Positions 13,430 to 15,686 of a stretch of 15,686 nt of DNA are shown in pieces. Position numbers and translations under genes: made by a program. The notes beneath the pieces are model-generated. The model searched no databases. It was not told where the DNA came from and saw only the letters and a program-made list of their open reading frames with translations. The DNA is from DASUKL01 sp036278755 (GTDB lineage Bacteria; Chloroflexota; Limnocylindria; Limnocylindrales; CSP1-4), in the NCBI GenBank assembly GCA_036278755.1, contig DASUKL010000003.1, positions 1 to 15,686 of the forward strand. Direction: 5' to 3'. Position 1 is the stretch's first letter; each line of letters opens with the position of its first letter.

Positions 13430-14277
13430 GTGTAGAAGCCGCGACCCGTCTTCTGCCCCAGGTGGCCCGCCTCCACGAGCTGGCGCAGGACCGCGGGCGG
13501 GGTCAGGTACGCGTGGCCGAAGGCCTCGTGGAGGACCTCGAAGACGTGGAGGCAGACGTCGAGGCCGATGAAATCGGCCAGCTCCAGGGGGCCCATGGGG
13601 TGGTGGAGACCCAGCTTGGCCCCGGTGTCGATGTCCTCGGCCGTCCCCACGCCCTCCTCGTAGGCCTGCATGGCCTCGCCCAGGAACGGCATGAGGATGC
13701 GGTTGACGATGAAGCCCGGCCGGTCGCGGCTCACGATGACGGACTTCCCCAGCTCGGCCGCGAGCGCCCGGCAAGCGGCCTCCGTAGCGTCGTCGGTCTC
13801 CAGGCCGCGGGTCAGCTCGATGAGCGGCATGACCGGTACGGGGCTGAAGAAGTGGAGGCCCACGAATCGGGCCCGGCGCTCGGGGGCCACGGCGGTGGCC
13901 AGGCGGGTGATCGAGATCGAGCTGGTGTTGGAGGCGAAGATGGCGGCTGCAGGCGCCAGGCGGTCGAGCTCGGTCCACAGCGTCCGCTTGACGGCCTCGT
14001 CCTCGAAGACGGCCTCGATGACCAGGTCGACCCCCGCGGCGCCTCCAGCCAACCCTTCGGCGACGGTGATCCGGTCGAGGGCCCGCTCCCGTTCGGCGGC
14101 CTCGAGGCGACCCTTGGCCACGGCCCGCTCGAGGTTGCCGGCGATCCGATCGCGGCCGCCGTGGGCCCGGCCGACCTCGGGCTCGTAGAGGCGGACCTGC
14201 CAGCCCGCGGCGGCGCAGACCTGGCCGATGCCGTGGCCCATCAGGCCCGCCCCGCAGACGAGGACCGTGCCGCTCAT
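13411..14277 (-). CDS. 3-hydroxyacyl-CoA dehydrogenase (3-hydroxybutyryl-CoA dehydrogenase type)
   Basis: A 288-aa stand-alone enzyme, the size of the 3-hydroxybutyryl-CoA dehydrogenase family. It interconverts 3-hydroxyacyl-CoA and 3-ketoacyl-CoA with NAD(P). The N-terminal Rossmann loop is GAGLMGHG (9-16). The active site shows SNTSS (116-120), GLHFFSPVPVMPLIE with catalytic H142 and E154, and the RPGFIVNRI segment. The C-terminal domain has GLHHPMGPLELADFIGLD, and the end is GRGFYTYP. ATG 14277 overlaps the meaB stop as ATGA and has AAGGAGGA at 14288-14281, a strong internal ribosome binding site. It is the last gene of the methylmalonyl-CoA mutase operon visible here. With the thiolase and acyl-CoA dehydrogenase it covers three of the four beta-oxidation steps; no enoyl-CoA hydratase is in the window. 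Confidence 0.94.
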   Translation of the reverse strand: MSGTVLVCGAGLMGHGIGQVCAAAGWQVRLYEPEVGRAHGGRDRIAGNLERAVAKGRLEAAERERALDRITVAEGLAGGAAGVDLVIEAVFEDEAVKRTLWTELDRLAPAAAIFASNTSSISITRLATAVAPERRARFVGLHFFSPVPVMPLIELTRGLETDDATEAACRALAAELGKSVIVSRDRPGFIVNRILMPFLGEAMQAYEEGVGTAEDIDTGAKLGLHHPMGPLELADFIGLDVCLHVFEVLHEAFGHAYLTPPAVLRQLVEAGHLGQKTGRGFYTYPRGD

Positions 14278-15392
14278 CGGTCCTCCTTCCGGCCCTGAGA
14301 GAGGGCATCGAGCAGGGCGTCGGCGGCGGCGTAGGGATCGATCTCGTGGGCCGCGATGGCGGCCACGGCGGCCGCCGCATCGGCCGACGCTCCAGGCTCC
14401 TGGAGGCGGGCCCGCAGGCGTTCCGCCAGGATGCCCTCGAGCTGGGTGCGGGCCCGAGCCAGACGAGCCTCGGCCGGTCCGTCGGCCGTGGCGCGGGCCG
14501 CCTGCCGACGGTCGAGCGCGGCCAGGAGCTCCGGCACGCCCGTGCCCTCGGGGGCCGTGACGAGGAGGACCTCGGGGCGCTTGGGCCGCCGCCGGCCGGC
14601 GGCGGCCGCGGCCCGATCGTGCTGCGCCCCCACGGTCAGCATGGCCCGCAGCTGGGCCGCCGCGCGCTGCGCTCCGGGCCGATCGCCCTTGCTCACCACC
14701 ACCACGTCGGCGACCTCCAGGAGACCGGCCTTGATGGCCTGGACCTCGTCGCCCATCTCGGGCGCCTCGACGACGACCGTCGTGTCCGCGGCCGAGGCGA
14801 TGGCCACTTCCGACTGGCCGCTGCCCACGGTCTCGATGAAGACCAGGGGGAAGCCCACGGCATCGAGGACGGCCGCCGCGTCCGCCGCGGCCGGAGCCAG
14901 TCCCCCGGCCTGGCCGCGCGAGGCCATGGAGCGGATGAACACGTCGCGGTCGCCGGCGTGGGCCTGCATCCTGACGCGATCGCCCAGGAGGGCCCCGCCG
15001 GTGATGGGGCTGGAGGGGTCGATGGCCACGACGGCCACGGCTCGACCCTGGCGTCGGGCCTCCCCCACGAGGGCGGCCACGAGGGTCGACTTGCCGGCCC
15101 CCGGGGCGCCCGTGACCCCCACCAGGTGGGCCGCCCCGGCCCGCGGATAGAGCGCCCGCAGCCCGGCCTCGCCGGCCGTCGAACGGGCCTCGATCTCGGT
15201 CAGGAGGCGGGCCAGGGCCCGTCGATCGCCCTGTCGGGCGCGATCGGCCAGCTCGCGGCCATCCAGGGACCCGGACCGATGCGGCTGGGTGGTCGGCCGC
15301 TGGGGGTTCGGCGGCTCGGCGCTCGGCGTCTCGGCGCTCGGCGTTGCGGCGCTCGCGCGCGCCGGTGCAGGGTCGAGCCGCAGCCGGCTCAC
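14274..15392 (-). CDS. meaB: Methylmalonyl-CoA mutase-associated GTPase MeaB (ArgK family)
   Basis: A 372-aa G3E GTPase that protects and reloads adenosylcobalamin-dependent methylmalonyl-CoA mutase. The Walker A loop is GAPGAGKST (95-103). VAIDPSSPITGGALLGDRVRM, DVFIRSMASRG and FIETVGSGQSE are diagnostic of MeaB. The base-recognition motif, usually NKAD, reads SKGD (234-237), and the loop before it reads EAPEMGDE where a PGMGD-like sequence is common. The N-terminal 45 residues are disordered and carry a TPSAE repeat. The GTG start at 15392 overlaps the mutase subunit stop (GTGA), with a weak AGGAAG upstream. The downstream gene overlaps by 4 bases, so all three are translated as one operon. 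The GTPase core is otherwise complete. Confidence 0.94.
   Translation of the reverse strand: MSRLRLDPAPARASAATPSAETPSAEPPNPQRPTTQPHRSGSLDGRELADRARQGDRRALARLLTEIEARSTAGEAGLRALYPRAGAAHLVGVTGAPGAGKSTLVAALVGEARRQGRAVAVVAIDPSSPITGGALLGDRVRMQAHAGDRDVFIRSMASRGQAGGLAPAAADAAAVLDAVGFPLVFIETVGSGQSEVAIASAADTTVVVEAPEMGDEVQAIKAGLLEVADVVVVSKGDRPGAQRAAAQLRAMLTVGAQHDRAAAAAGRRRPKRPEVLLVTAPEGTGVPELLAALDRRQAARATADGPAEARLARARTQLEGILAERLRARLQEPGASADAAAAVAAIAAHEIDPYAAADALLDALSQGRKEDR
15315..15358 (-). repeat. 15-bp tandem repeat in the MeaB N-terminus
   Basis: Two identical 15-bp units (CTCGGCGCTCGGCGT on +, 15315-15329 and 15330-15344) are followed by a degenerate third. They are in frame and encode TPSAE-type repeats in the disordered N-terminal tail ahead of the GTPase domain. 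Confidence 0.85.
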
Positions 15393-15686
15393 GCTTCCTG
15401 ACGCCGGCGGACGTTGGCCCGCAGGAACTCGGCCACGGCGCCGATGGTCGTGCCCGGCCCGAAGACCGCCGCGACCCCGGCTTCCTTGAGGGCCGGCACG
15501 TCGTCGTCGGGGATGATCCCGCCCACCGTGACCAGGACGTCGTCGAGGTCCTGCTCGTGGAGGAGCGCGGTGACCCGCGGCACGAGGGTCATGTGGGCCC
15601 CCGAGAGGATCGACAGGCCGACCACGTCGACGTCCTCCTGGAGCGCCGCGGTAGCGATCATCTCGGGGGTCTGGCGGAGCCCCGTG
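15389..15686 (-). CDS. Methylmalonyl-CoA mutase, B12-binding domain/small subunit, C-terminal fragment
   Basis: The last 98 residues of a cobalamin-binding domain run off the right edge, already in frame at the boundary (TGLRQTPEMIATAALQEDV). VVGLSILSGAHMTL contains the SxL motif, VTVGGIIPDDD holds the GG motif and GVAAVFGPGTTI closes the B12-binding fold. The DxHxxG base-off motif would lie just beyond the window. The domain carries adenosylcobalamin for the conversion of methylmalonyl-CoA to succinyl-CoA. Whether it is a separate small subunit, as in many bacteria with split mutases, or the end of a full-length chain cannot be decided here. The adjacent meaB strongly supports a mutase rather than another B12 enzyme. 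Its stop overlaps the meaB start by 4 bases. Confidence 0.92.
   Translation of the reverse strand, partial: TGLRQTPEMIATAALQEDVDVVGLSILSGAHMTLVPRVTALLHEQDLDDVLVTVGGIIPDDDVPALKEAGVAAVFGPGTTIGAVAEFLRANVRRRQEA

Noticed and set aside
13013..14380. A 455-codon minus-strand open frame in another frame across the kinase end and 3-hydroxyacyl-CoA dehydrogenase
   Set aside because: It is Arg/Pro/Gly-rich and overlaps, out of frame, a fully motif-supported dehydrogenase.

Overview
This 15.7 kb window is very GC-rich (roughly 70% or more by eye) and densely coded. I see no RNA genes, insertion sequences, phage genes or CRISPR array. The gene content is B12-dependent methylmalonyl-CoA metabolism, acyl-CoA dehydrogenation, thiolysis and NAD(P)-dependent glutamate metabolism. 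Together with many apparent leaderless promoters, this suggests a free-living high-GC bacterium, perhaps a Chloroflexota (Limnocylindria-like) or actinobacterial relative. The lineage is inference; no marker gene here settles it.

Left part (1-5157): the window opens in the C-terminal end of coaBC on the + strand. A leftward gene group follows: an unrecognised 204-aa protein, a two-domain GNAT acetyltransferase, a BioD-like/DRTGG P-loop protein, and a small membrane protein whose frame appears broken by one base. Divergent from the 204-aa gene, and sharing a tiny intergenic promoter with it, is a large + strand GT-C type membrane glycosyltransferase.

Middle part (5160-10996): a leftward block runs acyl-CoA dehydrogenase -> SAM-dependent methyltransferase -> acetyl-CoA acetyltransferase -> glutamate dehydrogenase copy 2 -> glutamate dehydrogenase copy 1. 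The first two genes overlap. The thiolase has its own -10 box built on the methyltransferase stop codon. The last glutamate dehydrogenase has its own TATAGT promoter. The block could feed acyl-CoA and amino-acid carbon into acetyl-CoA and 2-oxoglutarate.

Right part (10997-15686): a + strand soluble hybrid histidine kinase (PAS-GAF-PAS-HisKA-HATPase-REC) is divergent from the acyl-CoA dehydrogenase. It ends tail to tail, with a 19-bp overlap, against a leftward operon of methylmalonyl-CoA mutase B12-binding part (cut by the window edge) -> MeaB-type G-protein chaperone -> 3-hydroxyacyl-CoA dehydrogenase. These three genes are joined by 4-nt stop/start overlaps.

The most interesting structure is regulatory. 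Six gene starts carry a TANNNT box 6-8 nt upstream, which fits leaderless transcription. At the two divergent pairs the boxes of both strands interleave in one symmetric element. Genes inside operons or far from their promoter instead often carry GGAGG-type ribosome binding sites. The two tandem glutamate dehydrogenases also show blocks of perfect nucleotide identity next to diverged blocks. I did not find a convincing undescribed enzymatic or defence system; the metabolic genes belong to well-known families.
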